A stretch of DNA of 64,000 nucleotides from Rhypophila decipiens (lineage: Eukaryota; Ascomycota; Sordariomycetes; Sordariales; Naviculisporaceae): assembly GCA_033297075.1 (NCBI GenBank), contig MU858219.1, positions 1-64,000 of the forward strand, in the 5' to 3' direction. The position numbers and the translations under genes were made by a program. Positions 42,670-54,751 of this stretch are shown here, in pieces. A model generated the notes under the pieces. That model was not told where the DNA came from. It was given only the letters and a program-made list of their open reading frames with translations, and did not search any database. Position 1 is the first letter of the stretch, and each line of letters begins with the position of its first letter.

Positions 42670-44403
42670 CTAAAACAAAAAAACTTTGCATCCTTCGACT
42701 TTCACTTCCCCGTCACTTTTCTGCAGCCAAGCGTTAAACTCGCGCGTACATTTCTCCTCCACACGCCGATATCGAGGGTGCCACTGCGGAAATCGGCGTA
42801 ACCCCTCGCCCGTCTTGATGGTAAGTTTCTCCATCCTTGACGACCCACGCGAGGCAAAAAATACTTCGGCAAAGGCCCGAACCAATCCTTCATCCAACAA
42901 AGGAAGAACGGGCTCGTCTTGCCGGGCATAGTCGAACACAAGACCGGCTTCACAATGAATCGTCAGGTCTCGCAGATGAGAGAACGAGGAGGCTAGAGGT
43001 CCGATGACCTCTTTTGACCATTCTCCCGACGCATTTCGGGAGATGTCAATCTCCAGAGTTTCCAACCCGGGACAGATCTCGTCAAGGAGGGTTAGATCGG
43101 CCACGCCGTATGTTGGTCGACAAGAACCCTCTGGTCTTTGTACTTCGATGCAGTGCAGACACAGCCGTCTCAGCTTCCGGTGCCTGGCCAGATTCTGCAC
43201 TGGGATAAAGTGACCGTTGACTGTGAGCTCTTCCAGCGTGTCAAATGACTCGAGGAAACTCAACAGCGGGGGACATGTCTCCTTGCCCTCGGCCGCCCAA
43301 GTCTCGACGGTCAGAGTGCGGAGAGCGGTGGCATGCCCCTCAAACCGTCCAAGAAGGTCAGCCATGGCTGGTCCGCGGGAGCGCACCGGATCTGGTCCCA
43401 GGTGGAGGATCTTGAGTCGAGACCAGTCTAGTCCGTCGCGCCAATGGGGCCATTCCTCGTCCGACATATCGTAGCCACTCAAAGACAGAAACTCGAGCGG
43501 TGGAAAGGTCACGGCGTTGCTCGAGGCGAACTGGAAGGTCTTGGTTACCGGGTGATGGAGCCTGGGGCTCATGCAACCGCCGTAATTGTTGCGCACAGAA
43601 AGCGAGAAGGACTTCAGGTTCGGACAGGCGAACAAGAGTTTTTCAATGTCTGGAACCACGGTGTTGGGTTTCTCGGGTGTGTCCTCCCACGGGCTGACTT
43701 GGGCTTTGATGGTGACGACACCCGGAATTGCACCCGAAACGAGTCGTGATCCGTTTTCCTTGAGCAGATGGATCTCTGGTTTGTTTGGGTGCTCATGCAA
43801 GGCCCGAAACAATTCCTCAAATGTCGGAGTGGACGATGACATACGGACGTGCCGCAAATTCGGGAGGACCCTGACGAGGCCGGGTAGCTCTTCCTCAAAC
43901 TCGGGTCCGAGGTTATCGGGCTCCTTGCGGCGTTCCTGGCTTCTCATGGCCATGATATCGATTTCCCGGACGGCGTGTGCCTGGACTTGGCTGTTTCCGT
44001 TGAGGTGGGTGGCCAGGCGGAGAACTAGTGCCAGACTTTCGCCCCACTTTGTCGAATGTAATTTGTACTCAGGCTTCTCACCAGTCAATCTCATCATTTT
44101 TCTAAAATAAGTGGTATAGTTATCAACCAACGGTGGCCCGATAGTAATCGTTCTGTATAGGAACTGGGTGGCGAAGGTGTTGAGCTCTTTGCAAACGCGG
44201 CAGAGGTTGGAAAGATCGTTTCGGTCGGGCACATGCTGAAGGACTAGGTACCACACATCGGGCCCAAGCCGGGTTACAATTGAATTTCCCGTCATTCCGG
44301 CAATTTCGTTCGTTTTTCGATTGTGATCTGGTGTTGAAGAGTGGTCTTTGAGTGGGGGTGAGATGATGATACCCCTCAAGTGGTTAGAACAGGCAGCCGC
44401 CAT
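42670..44403 (-). CDS. F-box protein (second, LRR-like)
   Basis: Single exon, 577 aa from ATG 44403 (a GTG-led frame extends 21 bp further and is not used). Residues about 40-85 form the F-box (LGPDVWYLVLQHVPDRNDLSNLCRV...), the Skp1-binding module of SCF ubiquitin ligases. The remaining 480 residues contain spaced leucine-rich segments (LPNLRHVRM, CPNLKSFSLSV, LEFLSLSGY, LKILHLG, LRTLTVE, LEELTVNG, LETLEIDI, LRDLTIHC), a degenerate LRR array for substrate binding. It is not closely similar to the F-box protein at 5299 beyond architecture. Cytosolic or nuclear; target unknown. Confidence 0.85.
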   Translation of the reverse strand: MAAACSNHLRGIIISPPLKDHSSTPDHNRKTNEIAGMTGNSIVTRLGPDVWYLVLQHVPDRNDLSNLCRVCKELNTFATQFLYRTITIGPPLVDNYTTYFRKMMRLTGEKPEYKLHSTKWGESLALVLRLATHLNGNSQVQAHAVREIDIMAMRSQERRKEPDNLGPEFEEELPGLVRVLPNLRHVRMSSSTPTFEELFRALHEHPNKPEIHLLKENGSRLVSGAIPGVVTIKAQVSPWEDTPEKPNTVVPDIEKLLFACPNLKSFSLSVRNNYGGCMSPRLHHPVTKTFQFASSNAVTFPPLEFLSLSGYDMSDEEWPHWRDGLDWSRLKILHLGPDPVRSRGPAMADLLGRFEGHATALRTLTVETWAAEGKETCPPLLSFLESFDTLEELTVNGHFIPVQNLARHRKLRRLCLHCIEVQRPEGSCRPTYGVADLTLLDEICPGLETLEIDISRNASGEWSKEVIGPLASSFSHLRDLTIHCEAGLVFDYARQDEPVLPLLDEGLVRAFAEVFFASRGSSRMEKLTIKTGEGLRRFPQWHPRYRRVEEKCTREFNAWLQKSDGEVKVEGCKVFLF

Positions 44404-44698
44404 GACACAATACGAGCGGGGCACGGATGACAGTACACTTGTACGCTGACCTAAGTTTAGTAACAGATTCCCCGTATCGATACACGTATCCGTACCATTA
44501 TGACGTCAATGATCAACGGTTCTCCTGAACCGACAGCTGACTAAGATTGAGAGTCCACCTTGATAGTCTTATCAGGAGTCGCTTACATAAAGTCAACAAA
44601 CTGTGCTGGTTCCACCGCCACGAAACATCCGGAATTCTTTTCTCGGCTCCATATAGTTTCAACAAGTCAACGTAGACGTCTCATATTCTTACACTCTG
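44404..44698. other. short divergent promoter region
   Basis: Shared upstream region of the divergent F-box (minus) and Rieske (plus) genes. It contains a TGACGTCA palindrome near 44500, a CRE/ATF-type bZIP site. Confidence 0.45.
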
Positions 44699-45432
44699 AT
44701 GTTTAAATACTTTACCGCACCTAACAGGGCAGGTGACCAATGGTTCTCTGTGGGCCTGGCATCGTCGTTTCCTGATCTAGGCCAAGACGAGGAGGAAGTC
44801 GGAGTGCTGTCGCAGCCTCGACCATGTGGCGGAGGTGACGGTAAGAGACCGGGCTGCAAGGCATTTCATGTGCCAAAGTTGGATAGCTCAAAGAGTCAAG
44901 AGATCCCTATCATTCCCAGCGCAGGTGATGATGGGACTACACAACAACAAACAACCTCCGATATCGGCGGGGGGGTTATCAGTGAGTCTGAGTCCCTACC
45001 GCTGGAGGAGCAAGTTCTGGTGTTTCGGTATAAAGGGAAGTTTCACGCTGTCGATCATGTAAGTCATACCCATGTACCCCGGGCTCCCACAATCTGCTTC
45101 TTCGGTTGCATATCCAAAGAGTAGTTTTTGGCAGCGACGGCAGACTTTGTACTAATGAGATTGGAAAACAGTCCTGCCCTCACTCATCATTCCCACTCTC
45201 CAAGGGAATACCATTCGATATTGAAGACTTTGGGGTAATACTCAGCGCTGGAATATCATGTCCAAAACACGGGTGGTCTTTCGACTTGTTCACGGGTATG
45301 TCGGACCGAGGCAACTACAAGCTCAAGATCTGGGAGGTGCAGTTGAGGGATTCTGCCGGGCCGAAGAAGGCTGAGAATCGGGACATTGGGGATAAAGAAG
45401 TTTGGGTGAGGAGGAAGCAGAGGATGGGATAA
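44699..45432 (+). CDS. Rieske [2Fe-2S] domain protein
   Basis: Two exons: 44699-45058 and 45172-45432 (113-bp intron, donor GTAAGT), 206 aa. The cluster-binding residues are plain: C122-x-H124 in SCPHSSFPL and C150-x2-H153 in ISCPKHGWSFDL, the Rieske C-x-H...C-x2-H signature. The intron falls just before the first Cys. The first 110 residues are mostly polar with a short fold (VLVFRYKGKFHAVDH) that completes the Rieske sheet. No signal peptide and no oxygenase catalytic domain follows, so it is a stand-alone ferredoxin-like electron carrier rather than a ring-hydroxylating oxygenase. The partner enzyme is unknown. Confidence 0.85.
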
Positions 45433-45597
45433 TTAGGTCAATTCTTGACTCCACTCAAAGCATATCTTCCGTGAGTCCATGTGCCGCTAATTGTACAGAC
45501 AGTTCAAGATATGTAACAGACCATCCGAGTGACCGTTCCTTGAGGTCACTTTACGCAATGTGGAAAGGTCCGAGTCCATGCCTGCCTCCGAACCGCT

Positions 45598-46736
45598 TTA
45601 CCCCGAGCCTCGACTTCCAGATATGCTGCTCTCATGATAGTGACTGCTATCCTTCTTCGCCTCAAGATCGCTGTCATTATGGTGACGAACCATGCTTGTC
45701 TGCGAGTTGGTCGAGCTCGTGAGGGACTTGTACAAGCTCGAGTTGGAGAGCGTCTTGTACAGACTGCTCTGCTTGTACATCTTGGTAAGACCTCGGGCGA
45801 CGGGTGTAAGGACAGGAAGGTTGGCTGCCCAGGCACCCATGCACATCTCTACCATGACCCAGAAGGTCGGGTTGAAGACTTGCAAGACAAGGGGTATCTG
45901 AGCCTGGGGCGGGGACTTGTAGCCGAAAGTGAGGCGGCCCATGGGGTAAGAGATGGAGAGGAAGATGAGTCGAAGGACGCCCGCGAGAGTTGATCTGTTC
46001 AACGGAGAAGCCGTCAGTGAATGGCTCACCAGGGCTTGAATCACCAATGATGAGAAGGAAGGCAAACTCACATTCCACCAAGTAAGAACACAAACGTGGC
46101 CAAAATCTTCTTGCTCCTCCGCATCTGCAGGCTCCAGATATACGGCATCGGCAGCGCCAACACAAACAAATCCGTAATGATACTCGTCGCAGCAAAGGCG
46201 ATCAACAAGGCACCCCTATCACCGCAGGCAAGCAAGGCCGGCCTCTGATCAAGAGCCAACTGAATCTCTGGGTGTGCCCCACAGAGCAACAAGTCCGCCA
46301 CGAAGAAGCTGATGGCCCAAGCAGCCACGATCCACATGAAGATATTGTTCACCAAGCGGAAGTTGCCACTAAACACAAAGATACGTCGGTAAAGAAACAA
46401 GAGCGACAGCTTTATAGCCCCAAATGCAATCTTCTCGATGACAATCATGGAAAAGTCGACTTTGTGCTCGACCAAGGCCTGGGCATCTTTGGTGGCGGCT
46501 GAGACGGCCTCGCCTGCTGCTCCGTGGGTTGCGTTCCAGAATTGGATGCCCGTGCAGGCGCAGAGGACGGATAGACCGAGAATCACGAACCAGTCGTCCC
46601 AGTAGAGTCTTCGTCGGAGGTACGGGTCGGGCGAGTATGAGAGCCGGACCCAGAATCGGAGGGCGGTCAGGAGGATGGCGACGCCGGTGAAGACGCTGTA
46701 GACGGATATCACCGTCGCGGGAGGGTAGAGACCCAT
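45598..46736 (-). CDS. fungal rhodopsin-domain integral membrane protein (second)
   Basis: Two exons: 46736-46072 and 45994-45598 (77-bp intron, donor GTGAGT, acceptor GAACAG), 353 aa. Starts MGLYPPATVISVYSVFTG, chosen over a longer frame because it begins at the first membrane segment. Seven hydrophobic segments include WDDWFVILGLSVLCAC, IAFGAIKLSLLFLYRRIF, IFMWIVAAWAISFFVADLLL, IIT DLFVLALPMPYIW and FNPTFWVMVEMCMGAW. The family block LPMPYIWSLQMRRSKK (cf. LPLPAIRTLNLKTRQK in the 24-kb gene) links it to the same DUF/rhodopsin superfamily. The C-tail repeats SLYK (SSLYKTLSNSSLYKSLTSS). GPCR-like or transporter-like surface protein; ligand unknown. Confidence 0.8.
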
Positions 46737-49700
46737 GTTTGTGGATTGATGTCGTGATGGACGGACGATGTGTGTGGGATGAGATAGGATGAGGAAATTG
46801 TGAGAAACGTCTTGACGAGAATCAAGGCCAGGAACATTCAAGTGAGATTCAAAGGTCAAGGACCCACATTCTCTTATACGCGGGGCCCGTATTGACCTTC
46901 GCCTTCACTACGGTATTGGGATCTGAGTGATGAGCTCAGTCGTGCTGGTCTCGTACCCAACCCACCCACCAAACCCGATTACTGACCATTTCGGGGTTTC
47001 TTCTGTCTGAACTGCAGCTCGGGACAAGACGAGTGTCTCAATATTGGTGGCGGGGCGGTGGGGCAGTGATGTGAGATGGGGGCCGTTGAAGACCTCCGCG
47101 CAAGTCGTGCACTTGTAAACTTGCTTCGTCATATATCGATAATGGTATATATTCCGTCTTTGTCGCCGCAAACAAGCATCAAGAGAGACCAAGAGATAAC
47201 GAACTTTTGTATCAGCCTGCGCCGGGTCCTGACCTTGGAGGCCCAATCCTTCGAATGTCGGTAGTTGGTAATTTTCTGGGCGATCGGTACCTCAAGCTTG
47301 ATTTTTGGGGAATGCTCCATGTAAATCGCTTGCAGATAATGTAGAGCAACCCGCAGAGCCTATGGGGATTCAGTTGTGAGCCGTTTTGCGCCGCATTCGC
47401 CGCAGGGTTGCGTCCCGTCCCGTTTCTCGGGCAATGCATATCATATATTTCCCCCATCCCAGGGCGCGCTTCTTCGGTCTCTATGGTATGTTGTGATACA
47501 TCTTACAGTTGTACGCATGCTGACTGCTTTTCACTGCGGTCAGCGAACTTCGGCCGTCACGGCCTTCGGGAACGTTCCTTACCGGAGTGAAGCTTCCACG
47601 GCTCTGGTATTTTTATGAAAATGTCTTAGATATTTTACCCATAGATGATTTAAAACACACAGGAGTACGAGTTGTTAGAAATAAATTTATGGGAAGATCG
47701 TGGAGTGACCTGGATGTTAAGTTCATGTCACGTACATCGCCGCTGAAGTTGGACAAACGGTTCTGTTTCACTATATTTGGGTGTGGCTCACTGCCCTATC
47801 AGCGTCCGAAACAGGGCACCATACCACAATGGCGGTGCAGTGTTTCTTCATCATTAATCAAGCCAGAATGCTCGACTCGAAGCAAGACTCATTCTGTGCC
47901 ACTATGTACTACCGCTCATCTGTAACGTCCGAGGCAGTGGATCACTCATGAGGTGGCTAACTCGGACTCTACTAACATCAATTCGGACTGTAATCCCGAT
48001 ATAAGCCAGTCTGAGTTGACCGTACCACCTCACTCATATGTAAGCATGCGGAAGGCCGGTAATAACGGGGACTTGTAACTCCATGCTCCCAACAGACATC
48101 CTCATGGTGGCCGAAGACAAGACGTGAAGTAAAGTCAAGCATTCTGCCAAGAAGCCATCAGACGCCCAGAGATAGTTACCGATCTAGGAACAACAGTTCG
48201 AGACCGCCACAATAACACTTTCCCAGTTGACAGGACCGGTTCTCTGGTCGGCATATGCAGGACCTGTTTGCTATCCGTCTGCCTGTCCTGCCGTTTTATC
48301 TAATCTGCCTTGCTAAAAACATCAAAAGGGGATATACCGATATAGGCCGGAAAATGCCCCACTGACACTGAGCGGCACTGGGTTACATAACCACACCATC
48401 TTGGTAGCAGTTCTCAGCGGCGCAGGCCAATCAGAGCCATTGACCCTCGTACGTTTATAATGATGCAATACCAGTAAGCCATGAAATTTGGATTTTGCAC
48501 CGCGATCAAGACCAGTTTCTGAACTCGAGCTTCAATCGTGGCGGCACGGTCAAATGGAATCCCCTTCGGACCTGTTCTCGAGATAGCGAAGACGTCCATG
48601 CCCAACTCTTGCGTGAAATCCTACGTGAAGCGGCAGCTCTTGAAACCAGCTGGACGAGGTTAGCACATATCGATGAAGAAGAGCACCATTCAGGGAAACA
48701 AGCTTTATGAAGTGTTGTTAGTGGAAGTGTGACTAACATCTTGATGTTATGGCTGCATCAAGAAGGCTACTAATCGGATATCTGAAATACATAAAATGCA
48801 GCACTACGTTTTATGAAGCGTCAGGAGCAGACGTATATGATATCACCGGTCAAAAGCCTTAGAATCCTAACCCGGAGTGACTGATGTAGTAATACACATG
48901 GACCACACCTTAACAACAAGGGGGAATAGGGGCACGGGCGGCTCCTCCAAGCACTTGTGCAAGGTGATTGAATTTCATTAACACATCATATTTTATCTTT
49001 GGTCTTCGATCAAAGAGAACTGATCCTGTTTTGATGATTATAAACTTTTACAAGACCTCACTCAATTTGAAAGATTCCATGGACATTGTCCTGGTCGAAC
49101 GCCTGTATGTGTCAAAGATAATGGCACGATTTGTTTTGTTCATATCCGTAGAACGTCGAGCCTCGAGCTCTAAGTACCTACCACTTCATCACGCCATCCA
49201 TCCAACAACAGCCGAAGGATCAATATCTCCTTCCGACACGTCCTGTGCCCTAAAAGGCCCAGGTCCGTTTCTGTGTGGTGTCCAATTCCGACAAAAGATC
49301 GCTCCGCGCGGCACGGGTTTCAAAATGGAACTTTACTACATCCACGCGTACAGAAGCTGTTTACCTACCGGAAGCCAGGATTTGTGCTGTCCTTTTGTGC
49401 AGAAAGGAAGGGACAAGCAACCAGATCCTCCCGTTCTCACCCGAATCCTTCCGTCTAAGATATCTGAACCGGACTGGACACGTCCTTGGAACTGGAGGAC
49501 CCGCAACCAGCCATGATTCCATTTCCCCAGAGCATCACGATTCTTGGTACATGCACCGAGATTTATTTGAGTTATTGTCTTTTCTGCAGCCGTAGCTTAT
49601 TCACTTCAGTTGTCTCTTTATTCTCCCTACCTGAAAAATCTGCCAAGCTAAAGAAGAGCGTTACAACGCATTGTAAGGGAGCGTTTATAAGCCATTAACC

Positions 49701-49899
49701 AGGCACCTAAACGGCTTGAGGTAGTCCCTTAAATGCGTTGGTATGTGCCGTCATTGTTAAGGCAACTGTGAGATTAGGATCAGGCATGGCTCCGGATTTT
49801 CATACGCCTGCTCTCGACATCTCTTACACGACGTATTATTAATCAACAAAACGTGAATAAAAGGTCGCTCATAGGTACTAGGTAATTACATGTATAACT
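46737..49899. other. gene-poor 3.2-kb stretch with a degenerate inverted repeat
   Basis: No supported gene in over 3 kb. Open frames at 47587-47925 and 48968-49516 (plus) and 48414-48739 (minus) show no recognisable domain or splice structure. Around 47948-48034 a segment (CATGAGGTGGCTAACTCGG...) is matched imperfectly by its reverse complement (...CCGTACCACCTCACTCAT), a possible foldback. Otherwise I see nothing. Confidence 0.5.
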
Positions 49900-52800
49900 T
49901 CACAAGCCCGACACAGGCTCGGAAAAGTCCAAACCTCCTTTGACAACGGCGATATCTCCATTACGGGCAAATATCACGTTCTTGTTGCTAGCCATAGCAC
50001 CCAGTAGTCGTCTCGACCCAGCAAACCAGTCGTACGGAACAAAGAAATGTCGCGTGTACGAAGAAGTCGCTTCCTTTACAGTCTTGGCACTGCTGACGGT
50101 CATGCCTACATTGAGATCCACTGAGCACACCCAGGAATTGCCGTCCAAAAATACGAGCCTGTTAGAGCTTCCGGTAGCTTGTATACCAACCACATGGGAT
50201 ACGTGTCGACAAATTTTGTCTGGCAGCTCGACAGTTATGGGAGCACCTTGGGGCGTCGTCGATGTCAACGGGAGTTTGGGGACACAAAGCGACACGAGCC
50301 TTTTCGTCTCGGTCGAGCCTCCAATCTCCTGGAGCTCAAGGAGAAGTCGGCATTCTTTTGCTAAGCTGGTATACTGTAAGACGCTCTTTGTCTGCAGGCC
50401 GGGGATGGATGTGGAGAACGGGAGAGTTGCGACTTTTGCCCACCCTTTCCAGTCGTAGATGTCTGCGTTGTCCTGTCTAACGCACACCAAGTGTGCGGGC
50501 GATTCTGGATGTTGAAACCAGATCCGCGTTAAAGCTTGGTCTTCTCTTCCGTAGGTGAGACGTGACTCTTCTTTGGCAGTGCCGATATCCCATAGGTGAT
50601 CGGATTGCCATGTCGACAAGATAAGCTTTCCCGCCTCCTCGCCGGCCACAACAGAGACTACAGAGCTTCCCTCGCAATCCAGCCGAAAATCGAGTAACGG
50701 GGATTCCGTCTTCCAGCTTTTGTCGGTTTTGAGCTTTTGCATGGGCCAGGCCTGTATACGGTTTGACACACACACGCTGAGAACGGTGCCGGTTTTCGGT
50801 AGCCATTGAAGGATACGGATGGATGCCTTGTGATGATATAGCTCCCTTGTTAGTCCACCACTTATTGGATCAAAGAGGCAAACTCTCCCGTCCTCCTTGC
50901 CACAGAGTATCCCGTTTGGAGAAGATGCGAGTGCCGTAATCTTGGGCTGCTTGGTAATGCCGGGACTATCGATGAGGGTATCTGAGGTATCGACACTAAC
51001 ATCGCCCTCAATGGAGCCGGCAAGTAACACGGGAGGGGTCCAGATGTTGCACTGCGAGCCCCTGAGATCAGCCAACTGCATTCCGTCATGACTGAATGCT
51101 AGTTGCTTGATCCAAAGATCCGACGTCCGGACTTTGTAGACTGGCTTCAGCGTATCAAATTCGAGAATCTGTATCACACCGCCTGCGCCTCCTCCTGCCA
51201 GGAATCGACCGTCAGGACTGGCTGTTAATGTGTGACAGCTCAGCCGCTGCCTCTCAATCTCCGTGTCGCTAAATGGATCAAGGATCACCAAGTCGCCATC
51301 GAGGTACGAAGCTGCAAGCAACTCAATATCTTTATTGGGATTGAACTGCAATGCCTGGAGAGGAAAGGTTGCTGTATCCCCCGTAGGCAGCTTCTTGCCA
51401 CATGTTCCATAGTAGCAATCCCCTTCAAGGTCCCAGATTGTGATTGGCTGGCCACTGTATCCTACGGCAAGCATTTGATGGGCTATTCCAATAGAGTAGG
51501 CCATAGGTGGTCGAGCCAGGAACACACCATCTTCATCGGCGGAGTCGCGCCATTGTCGTTTGGGTAATGAGTCCGCTGGCGTGGTTCCAAGATCCCAGGA
51601 TGAAATCTCGCTCTTGGTTGACGCTGCCAGCAGGAGAGAGCGCTCGAACCATAGCTTGAGGCATTTCCTCGGTGCCGGAAGTGTTTGGAGGCATCTTCCA
51701 GTGCGAACGTCCCATACCCGTATTGTCTTGACTCCGCAAGATACAAGCAGATCCGATTGGCTCTTGAACTCGAGCTGTGAAACAGTTTCCCCGTGTTCGA
51801 GTACTCGAAATTCTTGTGCAGAAGTGGGATGGTACAACGAGATTCGGCCCCCGATTAAGCCCACGGCTAGATACTCCCCGCCATAGCACAAGGCGCTGGT
51901 TTTTCCTTGTCTGAAGTCGACGCAGGATAACCTATCGTCCCACTCCAGATTGGGTGGGCCTAGAATTTTAAGTCTTCTGCCCGCCCTGGTTGTGTTATAT
52001 ATGGCGGATTGGATCGGACAGAAGGGAGGTATAAGAGAGAAGATTGCGGATGGAGACCTTGTCAGAGCGTCAGAGAACTTGGCGGCGACGCGTTGGAGAT
52101 CTGTTGTCCATGTTTTCATCCTCTGCAGCTCAGAGCTGAGAGGCGACCGCTCGGCAATGCAGAGGCTATGGTACTGCTTGAGGTCTTTTGCTACTTTCAC
52201 CATCAAGGGGAGTGACCTGGCTTGTGAAGTGTGTTCGATCCAAGTAAGGATGTTGGTCTTGAGGAATGTATGAACAAGAGAGAGGACGTCATTGGCTGAT
52301 GGGTCGGCCTGTGCCAAATGATATGAGAAGGCGCCGAATGCATATGTAGAGAACGCAGACCTTTTGTTCGTGGCTGACTGACCCGGGGGTCTTCGGGCCG
52401 TTCGAGGTGGCTTGAGCTCGTCTCCGACGAGATACTTCAAACAAACTCTTGCTATCTTGGTATGGGCCTCTCTCTTTTTCACAGCAAAATCTGAGCTGAG
52501 TTTGCTGTCTGTAATAAACTCTCGCGCCGTCTCGTGTATCATTTGGACGCGACCTGACCGATCTATCGTAACCAATTGTCCGCAAAGCGCAGTAACCGTG
52601 TTTGCGATATCTGGGAATTTATCTTCCAGTTCGACTGCGAGCGCTCCAGCGAGTTCTTGGACCGTCAATGGCCTCATCGCGCAGGATGACCACTCCAAAA
52701 TGGCTAGAGCGAGTGCTTGGCCTCGGCTCGCTCGTCGCATTACATCCAAGGCTCGATGGTACAGACATTCCATGCCATGAGGTACCTCATCAAGAACTCG

Positions 52801-54751
52801 TTTGGCGTCCTCCTCGCTAAACGCACTCGATAACTCATCCATGACAAGTCTTGTCCATAGAAAAAGCCCGTTGGACTTTTGGACGACTCTCTCAATAAGC
52901 GCGGATTTGCTTTGCTCGTTTTCAGCTATCAACGCCCCGGCGCGGCTATTCACCAATGTCTTAATGTCTTGCATGGTCTCTTCGGCTGAAATCTCTTCAG
53001 GCCAGACCTGGGGCAGTGGCAACGTTGAAAAGTGGCGTGTTATCGCTGGCGTTTGCCTGCTAGTGATGAATATCCGCAAGGGAAGGGACGAGTCTATTTT
53101 TGGCAGCATCGCTTCGAATAAAGGCGCAACATTCGTACATTCGTCGAGCCCATCTAATACCCAGTAGAATGGACGTACCATGACGGGAAAAATCCCCGAC
53201 ACAAAGAGGAGTCTCCAGAGGTTCCTTTCGTTGTCCAGATCAATCTTCGTGTTTTCTTCTTGTAATATGCGAAGTTTCGCATGGACGTTCTCATCAAATG
53301 CCGCCATTTGCAGGACAAGGGATCGCAGGCACGTAGTCATCTTTGACGCCGACATGTCGCCGTGCTTGAAGAAGTAATAAGCACATCCAAATCCAAGGGA
53401 TTGGATATCGTCGACCACCGCTCCGGAAAGAACAGATTTTCCGGTCGCAGGCTTTCCAGAAAGCCAGAATAGCGCTGGTACTTCTGATCCAGGCTCTCTC
53501 CAGGCGCGATATGACTCCTTTGTCAAGAACCATTCGCAGGTTCCTGGCACACGTGCTTCTTGCACCCCACTGAGATCTTCCTCGCCCAGTTCTGAAAGGC
53601 CCAGCCAGTCTGGCAAAGACTCGTGAGATGTGCTGGTCAGACTGCCAGTCAATGAGGGTCGAACTAGTTCCAGATTATTAGAAGCTATGGGGGGGATAAG
53701 GGCATAAAACCGACGACAGCTGGCTGGCAAGGGGGCGCTTACGTGAACGTGAGAGCCTCGTAATGGTCGAAATAAGGGAATTGCGTATCGTGGTGTAGTT
53801 TTGGTCGTGTGGTGTCTCGAATTTGCAGATTGAACGATGGTCTGCATTCATGGGTACTTGCCTCTCCTCACGGTAACCGAGTATAGCTGACTCCGGGTCG
53901 ACAATGATGGTGCTGAATCCTTTCGTAGATAGTTTCTGTGTTTCGTAAAAAGACCACAGCTCCATCTGGTCTGAGAACTGACGGAACTCATCGTTAATTG
54001 CTTGTAGGGAGCCTGAGCCTCTCACCAACTCCGGGACATAGGCGGGTGCCGAAGAGGCAACGTGGAGGATGTTCTTGAGAAGCTTAGCAGAGTCGGAACC
54101 GCGATGAGGTGTGCCGAGGAAGTAGATGGCGCGTATCCGGTCAGCGAGGGATGTGAACAGATGGTCTTGGCGTGCGAGCATGTATGCCCTCTTGATTACG
54201 AGACCGCCCATACTGTGGCCGATGAGAACAATGGGTGACATTGAGTTCTCGATATGAGGAGACGTAGACAACTCAATCAAGAAGGACTTGCCGAAATGAT
54301 GAATGTTGAGGCAGCTATTATTCCCCTTTGCCCAGTTGGAATCGTAGCCATAGCTGTGAATGCGAACCCGACTGAAACCAGGATCTTTGGGGAGCCACTC
54401 TGCTGGCCAGAAATCCCTCAGCATGTCCGTTTTGCTCCATGTTTTCCTTGAGCCACCACCCAGTCCATGCACGAAGATGAGGTCAACTTCTACTTCCGAT
54501 GGAGAGAAGAGTAAATTCAGCCCTAAGGGTCCCCTCGTGTCATCGATGCCATCATCGCCGAGGGTAGTCGCCCGACTAAGGCTTGATTCATCACTCGACC
54601 TGGACGGTGATGTAGATTTGAGACGTCTCAGTGGAAGGGACAGGCTAAACGTGCCCCTTCGGTCACGGGTCTTATCAGCTCCATATTCCTTGGTCGACTG
54701 TGTGGTTAGCTGTACCCGATACATGGAAGTGAGGGGGAAAACACTCACCAT
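49900..54751 (-). CDS. alpha/beta hydrolase-NACHT-WD40 NLR-like protein
   Basis: Two exons: 54751-53743 and 53684-49900, joined in frame by a 58-bp intron (GTAAGC to CCATAG), 1,597 aa. Residues about 85-335 are a serine hydrolase (FVHGLGGG, GHSMGGLVIKRAY, and a later HR), like the DUF676/PGAP1 lipase-type N-terminal effector domains of fungal NLRs. The NACHT NTPase follows: Walker A FWLSGKPATGKS at about 412, Walker B WVLDGLDEC at about 511, RIFITSR sensor. A winged-helix/helical zone leads to WD40 repeats from about 920 to 1570 (IRVWDVRTGRCLQTL, ISSWDLG, ITIWDLEGD). This is the architecture of fungal STAND/NLR proteins used in non-self recognition and programmed cell death. Start: ATG 54751 is followed by GTGAGT and CACACAG and may itself be near a splice junction; M10 (54724) is an alternative. 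Confidence 0.85.

Noticed and set aside
46272..46502. Open frame opposite the second rhodopsin-domain gene
   Set aside because: It lies wholly inside a strongly supported membrane-protein gene on the other strand and has only shadow composition.
31903..46736. A secondary-metabolite gene cluster around the P450
   Set aside because: No polyketide, peptide or terpene synthase backbone is intact in the window. The adenylation relic at 1.7 kb is broken and 30 kb away, and the neighbours do not share a theme.
48968..49516. 182-codon open frame in the gene-poor stretch
   Set aside because: No recognisable domain, no splice framework, low coding character and shadow frames of similar length. It begins without a supporting promoter or homology.
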